Shown: positions 28,142-35,556 of the stretch, piece after piece | How positions within the stretch are numbered: the stretch's first letter is position 1 | How the letters are laid out: every line of letters begins with the position of its first letter | DNA from: Gammaproteobacteria bacterium | GTDB taxonomy: Bacteria > Pseudomonadota > Gammaproteobacteria > Francisellales > CACEW01 | NCBI GenBank assembly: GCA_029256015.1 | Contig: JAQSYQ010000002.1 | Coordinates: forward strand, 1 to 64,000 | DNA: 64,000 nucleotides | Reading direction: 5' to 3' | Notes under the pieces: generated by a model | What the model was told of the DNA's origin: nothing | Database searches by the model: none | Seen by the model: the letters and a program-made list of their open reading frames with translations, nothing else | Program-made: the position numbers and the translations under genes

Positions 28142-28869
28142 GAAATCTCCTCATTTTTAACGTGAATCAGTTGTAATTGGCATAATTTTGGTAGGCATTC
28201 TGCAGGCCCTGGCCGTAGATCTAAGTCTTCTAATATCTTGCATATTTTTAATAAAGAAAGTCCTTTAGATACATAGCTTAAAAAAGTCCATTCTGCCAAG
28301 TTAAGTTCTAACATCATAACTTTATGATTAAGTTGGAATAAGGCTAAATAGCAAGGACCGTTTAAATTAAAGCCGAAGTTTCCCTGATATTCAGGCTGGC
28401 AAGATTGCCAGATTTTATTGATGGAAAATTCAAACTTAAGCAAGCGGCAATTTTCAGCTAAGCTAAACACAATATTGTCACCCTGCTTCAAAATAGCCTG
28501 GCTTAAGTCTTCAAGAGAAATACTTCGGTTGTTAGCCCCGTTGAAGCTTTGATGCCAATACCATTCCAGTTTTGCTAGTTCGTTAAAATAGGGAAGGCTC
28601 ATATTATGAGAAGCTTCTATAAACTCTGGAAACTGTTCTCCATAGTGGTTAAGGTTGGGAGAGAGTGAAGGATAGAAATCGATATAGTTCCATGCCACTT
28701 TGGCAAAAAATTCATCCCCTACTAATCGTTTACAAGATGGAAAGATTTTGCTCAAAGTATGAAATAAAGTAGAGCGCATGCTGGATTGATATATTTTCAT
28801 ACCTTCTGATAAGACTTCAGGCTGGTTTAAGCTTTCAAAAAATGTTTTTTGGAATTCAGCTAGTTTCAT
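28138..28869 (-). CDS. DUF2063 (BufC/HvfC-like) partner protein
   Basis: A 243-residue protein of the DUF2063 family, the usual partner of DUF692 enzymes. The N-terminal domain (about 1-100) reads FQKTFFESLNQPE and later FFAKVAWNYIDFYPSLSPNL, typical of the family's putative DNA-binding-like fold; the C-terminal part (about 130-243) is a winged RRE-like region. In known bufferin systems this protein binds the precursor and delivers it to the MNIO enzyme. It overlaps both neighbours (14 bp with the DUF692 gene, 4 bp with doxX), so the three are coupled. Confidence 0.85.
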   Translation of the reverse strand: MKLAEFQKTFFESLNQPEVLSEGMKIYQSSMRSTLFHTLSKIFPSCKRLVGDEFFAKVAWNYIDFYPSLSPNLNHYGEQFPEFIEASHNMSLPYFNELAKLEWYWHQSFNGANNRSISLEDLSQAILKQGDNIVFSLAENCRLLKFEFSINKIWQSCQPEYQGNFGFNLNGPCYLALFQLNHKVMMLELNLAEWTFLSYVSKGLSLLKICKILEDLDLRPGPAECLPKLCQLQLIHVKNEEIS

Positions 28870-29701
28870 ACACTTCCTTTGCTTGGACGCTATGCAAAAT
28901 AGCTTGGGCTTTATGGTTTTCCTCCATCAGCACCTGCCATGTTGGAACGTGATTATCCCATTCGATGCAAGTAGGTTTTGCCCCAAACCGTTCGACAGCA
29001 CTTCGATAAAGTGCCCATACTTCAGGGTAAACCGGGGCGCCATGATTATCGATTAGAAATTTTTCAGTTTTTTCATAGCCAGCCAGATGAAATTGTTTGA
29101 CTACTTCAGTAGAAATGTTTTGCAGATATTCTAAAGCTTGGAAGCCATGATTTTGGCTGTTGACGTAGATGTTATTAATATCAAGCAAAATGCCGCAGCC
29201 TGATTGACGGGCAATATTATTGATAAATTCAGCCTCGCTCATTTCAGAGCATTCAAAGTGAAGGTAGCTTGAAATGTTTTCCAGCAAAATAGGTCTTTTT
29301 AAAAAATCTTGAACTTCGAGGACCCTCGCTACAATATGTTTAATGGCTTCATTGGTATAAGGTAAAGGAAGCAGCTCATGGCTGTAGCGGCCTTGATAAG
29401 AGGTCCAGCAGAAGTGGTCAGAGATAAACGCGGGTTCTAAGCTTTGTGCTAAAGCTTTCATTTGTTTTAAATAAGCAAGATTGAGTGGATCAGAGCCCCC
29501 AATAGATAATCCGACCCCATGCATAATAAAGGGATATTGCTCACGAATTCTAAGCAGCTTATCAAAAGCTGGGCTAGAGTGGTCTAAATAGTTATCTGTC
29601 AGTATTTCGAACCATGAAACCTTGGGGGAGTGCTCTAAAATATAAGAGTAGTGCTGGCTACGTAAGCCAACACCTACTGTGGATTCAAGACTGTTAAGCA
29701 T
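28856..29701 (-). CDS. MNIO (DUF692) RiPP-modifying enzyme, BufB-like
   Basis: A 281-residue multinuclear non-heme iron oxidative enzyme with a TIM-barrel fold. Family iron-ligand segments are visible in order: MHGVGLSIG (about 61-69), SDHFCW (about 95-100), LPYTNEA, LLENISSY (about 140-147), ILLDINNIYVNSQNHG (about 171-186), FHLAGY, IDNHGAPV and IEWDNHVP (about 246-253). Relatives convert cysteines in a small secreted peptide into thiooxazole-type heterocycles that bind copper. The precursor gene lies immediately upstream, 2 bp away, and a DUF2063 partner overlaps downstream. Confidence 0.92.
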   Translation of the reverse strand: MLNSLESTVGVGLRSQHYSYILEHSPKVSWFEILTDNYLDHSSPAFDKLLRIREQYPFIMHGVGLSIGGSDPLNLAYLKQMKALAQSLEPAFISDHFCWTSYQGRYSHELLPLPYTNEAIKHIVARVLEVQDFLKRPILLENISSYLHFECSEMSEAEFINNIARQSGCGILLDINNIYVNSQNHGFQALEYLQNISTEVVKQFHLAGYEKTEKFLIDNHGAPVYPEVWALYRSAVERFGAKPTCIEWDNHVPTWQVLMEENHKAQAILHSVQAKEVYETS

Positions 29702-29703
29702 AT

Positions 29704-30171
29704 CTATTTTTGTGCAGGTTTAGAAACAGGCTGGGAAGGGCTGGAGCTGCTTTGAGCCGGCTTTGAGGAGCTACCTGGAGCTGAGGTAATCGCGCCAATT
29801 TTGGCTCCAGCTAATTGTTCGCAAATGCCTCTTGGTAAAGCAATCCAAGCAGCAGGAGAGCGATCGACCGCCACGGATCCACCGCAAGCGCTGGAATTTG
29901 TCGCGCAGTCATTTTTGCCGGCGGCTGCCACTCCATAGCATTCAACATAATCATTAGCGTTCATTTCAACTGCTCGGCTTTTTGCTAGTTTTTCGCACAT
30001 GCCTTTTGGCATAACCACTGCGGTATTGTTTCCGTATTTAGAAACACCATAGCATTCAACATCACTTTGGGCTGGCTTACTGCTGCAAGCGCTTAAACTT
30101 AATACACTTAGAGCTAATACTCCAGACAAAGCGGCTTGGGCAGTTAATTTGGCAGATTTTGTTTTTTTCAT
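29704..30171 (-). CDS. Bufferin-like precursor lipoprotein (DUF2282-type)
   Basis: A 155-residue precursor. Residues 1-29 form a signal peptide ending in the lipobox LSAC; serine at +2 predicts an outer-membrane lipoprotein. The second half carries the complete family core: ECYGVAAAGKNDCATNSSAC, then WIALPRGICEQLAG, four cysteines in all. The first half has a shortened copy, ECYGVSKYGNN then MPKGMCEKLAKS, with only the two outer cysteines. A Ser/Pro/Lys/Gln-rich tail of about 30 residues follows. Relatives are modified by the neighbouring MNIO enzyme on cysteines and buffer copper in the periplasm. The lipobox, the duplicated half-core and the tail are unusual. Confidence 0.85.
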   Translation of the reverse strand: MKKTKSAKLTAQAALSGVLALSVLSLSACSSKPAQSDVECYGVSKYGNNTAVVMPKGMCEKLAKSRAVEMNANDYVECYGVAAAGKNDCATNSSACGGSVAVDRSPAAWIALPRGICEQLAGAKIGAITSAPGSSSKPAQSSSSPSQPVSKPAQK

Positions 30172-30296
30172 ATTTTTCTCCGAAGGCTGATATTAAAATG
30201 TAGACCATGAAATGAGCTTATGCAATCCCAATAGCTTGATACTAGCCTGATTTTATCGTACAGTGCGCAGACTTAAATTTGGAAGAAGTTATCGAT

Positions 30297-30689
30297 ATGA
30301 ATGGCAGATTTACGGTAAAAGTTATCAGTGATTTTTCAGCTTCCCACATATTACCTGGCTATCCAGGAGACTGCGCTCGCCTGCACGGCCATAACTGGAA
30401 AGTAGAGCTCGAAGTTAAAGTATTGGCCTCTGATATCAATGAAATTGGCATTGGCGTGGATTTCAAGGACCTGAAAAAAGCTCTGCGTCAAGTTTTGGAT
30501 CGGGTTGAACATCGCCACATCAACGATATTCCGCCTTTTGATAAAATCAGCCCCACAGCTGAGAATTTAAGTATGTGGATTTATCAGGAAATCAAGCCCT
30601 TGTTAGCCCATACTCCTGCAAAGTTAGAAGCTATTGGATTATGGGAAACCGAGCGGGCCATGACTCGCTACAGTGAAGATGCCGCTTAG
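30297..30689 (+). CDS. queD: 6-carboxytetrahydropterin synthase
   Basis: A 130-residue QueD/PTPS-family enzyme of the queuosine pathway, converting dihydroneopterin triphosphate to 6-carboxytetrahydropterin. Zinc ligands are in FSASHILPG and CARLHGHNWKVE, and the catalytic Cys, His and Glu positions appear as GDCARLHGH, VEHRHIND and LWETERAM. I choose the ATG at 30297, nine bases after a GGAAGAA Shine-Dalgarno; a TTG at 30279 is in frame but has no such site. It is divergent from the bufferin operon, with about 125 bp between starts. Confidence 0.92.
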   Translation: MNGRFTVKVISDFSASHILPGYPGDCARLHGHNWKVELEVKVLASDINEIGIGVDFKDLKKALRQVLDRVEHRHINDIPPFDKISPTAENLSMWIYQEIKPLLAHTPAKLEAIGLWETERAMTRYSEDAA

Positions 30690-30699
30690 CATAAATCTG

Positions 30700-31740
30700 T
30701 CAGGCGTTGTATTTAAGCCATAAAGGCATTATGCGGTTTAGATAATCCATAAATTTCCATAGGCCTACACGGTGCTCTAGAGTGCCATATCGGTCTTCTT
30801 TAGCCTCAGGGAATCCAATACCAAAACCGAACAGGCCGGGGGCGATAATGCCGTTTCTATCGTTATAGCTTAGAGATTGCATGCCCTCAACGATAATGTG
30901 GCGTTTTTCAAATCCGGTGGCGTAAATTGCTTTAGTGCATAAAGGCAGCTGAGCGCTGAGGTGCTCCTGGGTAGACAGGACTCGTTCCAGTCTATCGGGC
31001 AGCTTTCCATCAATATTGTCTCTGGCCCAGGCTGCTGTTTTGCCTTTTAAACCGGTATCATCGTATAGAATCCAGTCATCAAAATAGACTGCGTAGCGTA
31101 ATGGGGATAGATAGAAGTTAATCACTTTTTTAACTTCAGTCTGTTCAAGGAGGCTGCGCAGTATGATAATGGCAGAGTGCGAAGCGCCAAATACTGCAAC
31201 CGTATCGTTTTTGCTGCAGGTTTCTTTTAATAAAGCAGGGTTAAGCGCAGTGCTTAGATGGATTTCTTCTACTTCTGGAAGCTTTAAAGACTTGGGCTCA
31301 GCCCCGGTCGCTAAAATCACGTTTTTTGCATAAAGTGTGTCGGAGAATAAGCTGATCTTCCATTGTCTGTCGCGAAGTGCTAGCTTTAAGGCTTTATCTT
31401 TTACACAATGAACTTTGCTTTGCAGGCCGTTGCTAATCCATTGTAGGGCTTCAGCAGCATATTTAAGGTAGCAGGTTTCATTAGGATCAATATCTTGTAT
31501 TGTAAAATGAGGAGCTTTTTCGTATTCAAAAGATTGGCAGGCCTGATAAAACCGAGTAAATAGCGCCACTTTAGTATTGCTGGAAACTTCAAGCCATTTA
31601 GTGCCGAAGTCCCCTACTGTAAACTGAGGGTCTACCCATAAAATAGACTGGCCTTTGATGCCTTGATCAAGTAATTTACCCACTGCTGCAATACCTGCAG
31701 GGCCTGCACCGATCACTGCCCATTCAAATGTATTTTTCAT
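30700..31740 (-). CDS. FAD/NAD(P)-binding oxidoreductase
   Basis: A 346-residue two-dinucleotide-fold flavoprotein. The FAD site is WAVIGAGPAGIAAVGKLLDQ (about residues 7-26), and a second Rossmann-type site reads VAVFGASHSAIIILRSLLEQ (about 171-190). ATGAEP and YATGFEKR are the usual linking segments. This is the build of flavin monooxygenase or thioredoxin reductase-like proteins; the substrate is unknown. A strong Shine-Dalgarno (aaggag) supports the start. The gene is divergent from a LysR regulator, whose predicted operator lies between them, so LysR control is likely. Confidence 0.8.
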   Translation of the reverse strand: MKNTFEWAVIGAGPAGIAAVGKLLDQGIKGQSILWVDPQFTVGDFGTKWLEVSSNTKVALFTRFYQACQSFEYEKAPHFTIQDIDPNETCYLKYAAEALQWISNGLQSKVHCVKDKALKLALRDRQWKISLFSDTLYAKNVILATGAEPKSLKLPEVEEIHLSTALNPALLKETCSKNDTVAVFGASHSAIIILRSLLEQTEVKKVINFYLSPLRYAVYFDDWILYDDTGLKGKTAAWARDNIDGKLPDRLERVLSTQEHLSAQLPLCTKAIYATGFEKRHIIVEGMQSLSYNDRNGIIAPGLFGFGIGFPEAKEDRYGTLEHRVGLWKFMDYLNRIMPLWLKYNA

Positions 31741-31758
31741 CGTGTTCTCCTTTTTCTT

Positions 31759-31775
31759 AATAATAGACTATTATT
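31759..31775. promoter_or_regulatory. Predicted LysR-type operator
   Basis: AATAATAGACTATTATT is a perfect palindrome with 8-bp arms and contains the T-N11-A LysR motif. It lies in the 85-bp gap between the divergent flavoprotein and LysR genes. Confidence 0.65.
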
Positions 31776-31825
31776 CTTTATAAATTAAATTCATAATATT
31801 TATTCAACATATAAGAAAAATTGAT

Positions 31826-32746
31826 ATGAGAATAAGCGCCAAGCAAATAGCCTTGTTTTTAGAGGTGGCTAAACAAGAAAATGTGTCAAAAGCGGCTGAG
31901 GCTTTGCATTTAACTCAGTCCGCGGCGAGCATGGGTTTGATAGAACTGGAAAAACAACTAGGCGTTAAACTATTTGATAGGCTTGGCAAAAAATTGGTAT
32001 TAAATCAAACGGGGGAAGCCTTGCTTCCTAAAGCCTTGGAAATTATTATTAAAATTCAAGAGTTTGAAGATTTCTCCATTCAAAGAAACCAAATGAAAGG
32101 CGAGTTGCTTATTGGAGCAAGTACAACAATCGCTAACTATCTATTACCTAAAATCATTTCGCAATTTGTACAAGCTTACCCTGAAGTAAAAGTGTCACTT
32201 CAGGTTGGCAACACCGAACAGATTATCGATCAAACCAAGCATTTTCACTTGGATATAGGGTTTATAGAAGGGCCTTGCGCTACAGAAGAGCTCAAACTAG
32301 AAGACTGGCAGCAAGACGAACTTGTTATTTTCGCTAGAGCAGGTCATAGCCTGGCAGAAACAGAGCTGAGTTTAGAGGAGCTCTCTCAAGCAAAATGGAT
32401 ATTGCGTGAAAAAGGTTCAGGCACCAGAGAAATTTTTGAGAGAGCCATTTTTAATAAGTTAGCTTCGCTTAATATTTTGCTAGAGCTTGGCAGTGCTGAG
32501 GCGGTTAAACAAGCAGTGATGGTCACAGAGGCCCTGGGCTGTGTATCGGCTTTAGCTTTGCAAAAGGAATTGGAAGCAGGAAGCTTGATTAAATTGAAAG
32601 TATCAGAGCTGCATATTAAACGAGAGCTGTCTATTTTGACCCATCCGGCTAGATCAGAGTCGGTTATACTTCAGGCCTTTAGAAAAATGTGCTTAGCTGA
32701 AAAAGTCGATAAGCCAAGAATTAAGCTTAAAGCTTTGGTTATTTAG
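31826..32746 (+). CDS. LysR-family transcriptional regulator
   Basis: A 306-residue regulator. The N-terminal winged helix-turn-helix (residues 1-60) reads FLEVAKQENVSKAAEALHL then TQSAASMGLIELEKQLGVKL, textbook LysR. The substrate-binding domain (about 90-300) has the typical GELLIGASTTIANYLLP start, close to CysB/CbbR/YeiE-type members. It is divergent from the flavoprotein gene and probably controls it. The 3' end overlaps the pyrI end by 8 bp on the opposite strand. Confidence 0.9.
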   Translation: MRISAKQIALFLEVAKQENVSKAAEALHLTQSAASMGLIELEKQLGVKLFDRLGKKLVLNQTGEALLPKALEIIIKIQEFEDFSIQRNQMKGELLIGASTTIANYLLPKIISQFVQAYPEVKVSLQVGNTEQIIDQTKHFHLDIGFIEGPCATEELKLEDWQQDELVIFARAGHSLAETELSLEELSQAKWILREKGSGTREIFERAIFNKLASLNILLELGSAEAVKQAVMVTEALGCVSALALQKELEAGSLIKLKVSELHIKRELSILTHPARSESVILQAFRKMCLAEKVDKPRIKLKALVI

Positions 32747-33203
32747 TTAAAAGCGCAGCTTGAAGAGGTTTTAAAAAACTAGACTCGCAGTAATGGCACT
32801 TTAGTTCTACCTTAGGGCCGGCTGCTTCGACATGGAAATGGCTCTTGATAGATTCCCTGTGAGTGATGCAATTTGAATTAGGGCAGTCCAATAATCCACT
32901 AATCGTTTTTGGAATAGTAGCGACTACCTTTTTAACCACTTCAGAGTTTTTGATGCTGTTGATCGTCGCTCCGGGAGCCAATACTCCAATTTCGTTGATT
33001 TCATTTTCGCTTAAATCACGACCTTCTATTTTGATTAGGTCTTTTAAACCAGAGCGATGGCTGGGCAGGTTAATGCCGACTGTGACTTGAAAATTAGACC
33101 TGGCAATTCCAAGTAAGCTCAGCATGGCAATAGCTTGGCCTGCGGGGATGTGATCAATTACGCAGCCATGCTTAATTGCAGTCACTGATAAGGTTTTGCT
33201 CAT
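32739..33203 (-). CDS. pyrI: Aspartate carbamoyltransferase regulatory subunit
   Basis: A 154-residue regulatory chain of aspartate transcarbamoylase that binds CTP/ATP. The nucleotide-binding domain has GCVIDHIPAGQAIAMLSLLG near the start, and the zinc domain has all four cysteines: CPNSNC (about 107-112) and CHYC (about 135-138). A strong aaggag Shine-Dalgarno lies upstream. It follows pyrB after a 134-bp spacer rather than the few bases usual in enterobacteria. Confidence 0.95.
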   Translation of the reverse strand: MSKTLSVTAIKHGCVIDHIPAGQAIAMLSLLGIARSNFQVTVGINLPSHRSGLKDLIKIEGRDLSENEINEIGVLAPGATINSIKNSEVVKKVVATIPKTISGLLDCPNSNCITHRESIKSHFHVEAAGPKVELKCHYCESSFLKPLQAALLTK

Positions 33204-33337
33204 TTTTTAGCTCCTTGCCAGCAGCTTCCGGCTGACTATACGCGATGGGGGTTAGCAAGGGGGATAATCGCGAACACTTCCCCTTTGCCGCCGAGACCGA
33301 ATTTATTTCGGGCCGGCGTATTTACTCGGGAAGGAGT
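33204..33337 (-). other. GC-richer pyrB-pyrI spacer
   Basis: This 134-bp gap is richer in G and C than the genes around it and has small palindromes (CCGAA-ataaa-TTCGG on the minus strand and an imperfect GCCGG/CTGGC hairpin beside the pyrI Shine-Dalgarno). No open frame is credible. It may be a repeat remnant or a site that sets the pyrB to pyrI ratio. Confidence 0.3.
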
Positions 33338-34288
33338 TCACGCTACTTGCTTTTTCAGCGGAACTCCTGGCTCCTTGCATAGCAATGCGGCTATGATGGC
33401 TTGCCTCACCGGGATGCCGTTAGCTGCTTGCTGAAAATAATAAGCTTGAGGCAAAGCATCAACTGTTTTTGCAATTTCTTCATTGCGGGGTAAAGGATGC
33501 AATACTTTGAGATTGGATTTGGCTTCTTTGAGCAGTTCAGGGCTTAATATCCATTGTTCTTTAAAGTGTTGAAGCTCAGTATTATTGAACCTCTCCTTTT
33601 GTAGTCTAGTCATATACAGCACATCGACTTTTCCAATAACCTCTTGAATATCTTGATGAAAGGAAAATCGGATGCCTTTTTTGCGAAGCAGATCACAGAT
33701 TGAACTTGGCATATTAAGGCCTTCAGGCGCGACAAAATAAAGCCTCGCATTAAAATGGGCAAAGGCCTCAGCTAATGAATGTACGGTGCGTCCGTATTTT
33801 AAATCTCCCACCATCGCGATGGATAATTCATCCAGCTTGCCCTGGGTTTGTTGTATGGAAAAAAGGTCTAATAAGGTTTGGGAAGGGTGTTGATTACCGC
33901 CATCTCCAGCATTGATCACCGGAACATTTGAGACTTCAGCAGCCAAGCGGGCTGCTCCGGCCTGCGGGTGACGAATCACTAAAATATCACTGTAACTTGA
34001 GATAACCTGAACACTATCGCTCAAGCTTTCGCCCTTACTGCCGGATGAAGTATTGGCAGGGTCGGCAAAACCCATTACTTGGCCGCCAAGCTTGAACATA
34101 GCGGCTTCAAATGATAAACGGGTTCGGGTAGAGGGCTCATAAAAGCAGTTAGCTAAAATTCTACCTTCTAGCAAATTGGCTGTAGGGTGCTGTTGAAATT
34201 GAGAAGCGAGTTTCAAAATGAACTCAATATCGCTTCGGCTTAAATCAGAAATGGATATCAAATCTTTGTTGAATAAAGGGTTATGCAT
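33338..34288 (-). CDS. pyrB: Aspartate carbamoyltransferase catalytic subunit
   Basis: A 316-residue catalytic chain that joins carbamoyl phosphate and aspartate, committing to pyrimidines. The carbamoyl-phosphate signature FYEPSTRTRLSFEAAM is near residues 50-65, SGSKGESLSDS (the mobile 80s loop) near 82, VIRHPQAGAA near 104 and HPLPRNEEIA near 265. It pairs with pyrI in a catalytic-regulatory holoenzyme of the E. coli class. No PyrR or attenuator site is evident upstream, though a hairpin precedes it. Confidence 0.96.
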   Translation of the reverse strand: MHNPLFNKDLISISDLSRSDIEFILKLASQFQQHPTANLLEGRILANCFYEPSTRTRLSFEAAMFKLGGQVMGFADPANTSSGSKGESLSDSVQVISSYSDILVIRHPQAGAARLAAEVSNVPVINAGDGGNQHPSQTLLDLFSIQQTQGKLDELSIAMVGDLKYGRTVHSLAEAFAHFNARLYFVAPEGLNMPSSICDLLRKKGIRFSFHQDIQEVIGKVDVLYMTRLQKERFNNTELQHFKEQWILSPELLKEAKSNLKVLHPLPRNEEIAKTVDALPQAYYFQQAANGIPVRQAIIAALLCKEPGVPLKKQVA

Positions 34289-34330
34289 GCTAATCCCTAG
34301 ATTTATTTTATTTTTTATATGGTAGCAGAA

Positions 34331-34370
34331 AAGTGCCTGAGCATACAGCTTGTTTCATTTGTATGCACTT
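34331..34370 (-). terminator. Possible terminator hairpin upstream of pyrB
   Basis: GCATACA (34341-34347) pairs with TGTATGC (34360-34366), flanked by AAGT and ACTT that can extend the stem past a bulge. On the minus strand a short T-run follows. It would end transcription from the tiny-gene cluster before pyrB. Confidence 0.35.
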
Positions 34371-34384
34371 GGAAATTATAAAAA

Positions 34385-34660
34385 TTAGCTGGGGCTAGAG
34401 GTTGAGTCTTCTTGACAGCGTGCTTGATATTCTTGCATTAAGCGTAACTTCTGCAAATCAGTATCAAGTAAAGCTTTAATAATTTCAGCGGGAACAGGAA
34501 TCCCTTTTTCTGTATATATCCGGGCAGCAGTTAGATAGTTGGCTTTAGCATCATGAAGAAGAGCGAATTTTTCTGTTAATTGGTCGCAATTTGGGTGCGC
34601 TTTTCTATGCAAATACCAATAGCCAGAGACTGTTCCGGGAACCCCGCTACCAGAAAACAT
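34385..34660 (-). CDS. Small orphan protein, paralogue of the next gene
   Basis: A 91-residue, mostly helical protein of unknown function. The segment IYTEKGIPVPAEIIKALL (about 47-64) closely parallels TYQERGLPVPEENKKALQ in the product of 34771-35043, so the two are diverged tandem copies. The N-terminus is short and weakly hydrophobic (SGSGVPGTVSGYWYLH). A clear Shine-Dalgarno (aggggag) precedes the ATG. No homologue is recognised. Confidence 0.65.
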   Translation of the reverse strand: MFSGSGVPGTVSGYWYLHRKAHPNCDQLTEKFALLHDAKANYLTAARIYTEKGIPVPAEIIKALLDTDLQKLRLMQEYQARCQEDSTSSPS

Positions 34661-34770
34661 TTGCTCTCCCCTTTAGATCTTTATGACTGTGATTATCTCT
34701 TGTAGTAGCACCAAATTTGTTCATTATGCTGCTTGCTATGAGTCTATAAAGTATATGCTAGCATGTAAAT

Positions 34771-35043
34771 TTACATTTCGGGACACTGTTTCAAAGCTAC
34801 TCGATACTTTTCTATTTGCATTTGGGTCATTTGCAGAGCTTTTTTATTTTCTTCAGGAACAGGAAGCCCTCTCTCTTGGTAAGTGCTAATTACATTAAGC
34901 CGTTTTTTTTCTGCTTCAGTATAAATAGCCAAACATTCTCTAGCCTCTTGGCACTTTTTTTGCTTAGACTTGAAATAGCCTAATGCATATAAAGCACCGA
35001 TTGAAGCACCAGCCGAGGTAGCAACGGCAGGGGGTGAGGGCAT
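34771..35043 (-). CDS. Small orphan protein, paralogue of the previous gene
   Basis: A 90-residue protein. Residues 5-24 are small and weakly hydrophobic (AVATSAGASIGALYALGYF), possibly a membrane-associating or signal-like segment; the rest is a charged two-helix unit with TYQERGLPVPEENKKALQ shared with its neighbour at 34385. The aaggag Shine-Dalgarno lies in the 11-bp gap after the 51-codon gene, so the tiny genes look like one operon. Function unknown. Confidence 0.65.
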   Translation of the reverse strand: MPSPPAVATSAGASIGALYALGYFKSKQKKCQEARECLAIYTEAEKKRLNVISTYQERGLPVPEENKKALQMTQMQIEKYRVALKQCPEM

Positions 35044-35054
35044 AATTACTCCTT

Positions 35055-35210
35055 CTACTCAAATGGATTGAGAATATCTTCAAGTTCATGACTCTGTTTT
35101 GGATGAAAATCATTTATTTTCATCTCGCCTATACTGTCGATAACACTATCAATATCTACATGGTGGGAAATAGCCCATAAGAGTGGAACAAAAGCCATTA
35201 ACTCCATCAT
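35055..35210 (-). CDS. Very small orphan protein (51 residues)
   Basis: A short frame encoding a hydrophobic start (MMELMAFVPLLWAISHHVDI) and an acidic tail ending NDFHPKQSHELEDILNPFE. Its ATG overlaps the stop of the upstream gene as ATGA, and the downstream gene begins 11 bp after its stop with a good Shine-Dalgarno. This tight packing is the main evidence that it is real. Function unknown. Confidence 0.55.
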   Translation of the reverse strand: MMELMAFVPLLWAISHHVDIDSVIDSIGEMKINDFHPKQSHELEDILNPFE

Positions 35211-35389
35211 AAAAAATCGGATTCCTCTTCTTGTTTGCGTTGCTTTTCTATTTCTATTAAAGCTGGGTTATTACTTGGGAATCCCATGGATTGGATTATA
35301 GATGAGCTATGGAGCTTTCGTTTGTTTGCAGCTGTAGCAAAGCTTAAGCTATATAACGGTATTCTTTTAAGACTGTGTCTTGCCAACAT
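35207..35389 (-). CDS. Small orphan protein with presequence-like N-terminus
   Basis: A 60-residue protein. The ATG at 35389 follows AGGAAA at good spacing; a TTG nine codons upstream is in frame. The first 30 residues (MLARHSLKRIPLYSLSF, then ATAANKRKLHSSS) contain six basic and no acidic residues with many Ser, Ala and Leu, the composition of a mitochondrial presequence, including the RKLHSSS stretch common near cleavage sites. The rest is a short charged helix (EIEKQRKQEEESDFL). It is translationally coupled to the 51-residue gene. Mitochondrial targeting is inference only. Confidence 0.55.
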   Translation of the reverse strand: MLARHSLKRIPLYSLSFATAANKRKLHSSSIIQSMGFPSNNPALIEIEKQRKQEEESDFL

Positions 35390-35556
35390 AAAATATTTCC
35401 TGCAATCAATACTCAATTAAATACCTAAAATTTTTTAATAAGTCCGTACAGCTATCAATTCGTCTTAAGAAGCTAATTTTAATAGCTTACATAATAGTAG
35501 TTTGAATTGCATCCAGCCAGTAAGTTTTATACTGCCTATTAATTAAACCCAAGAAA

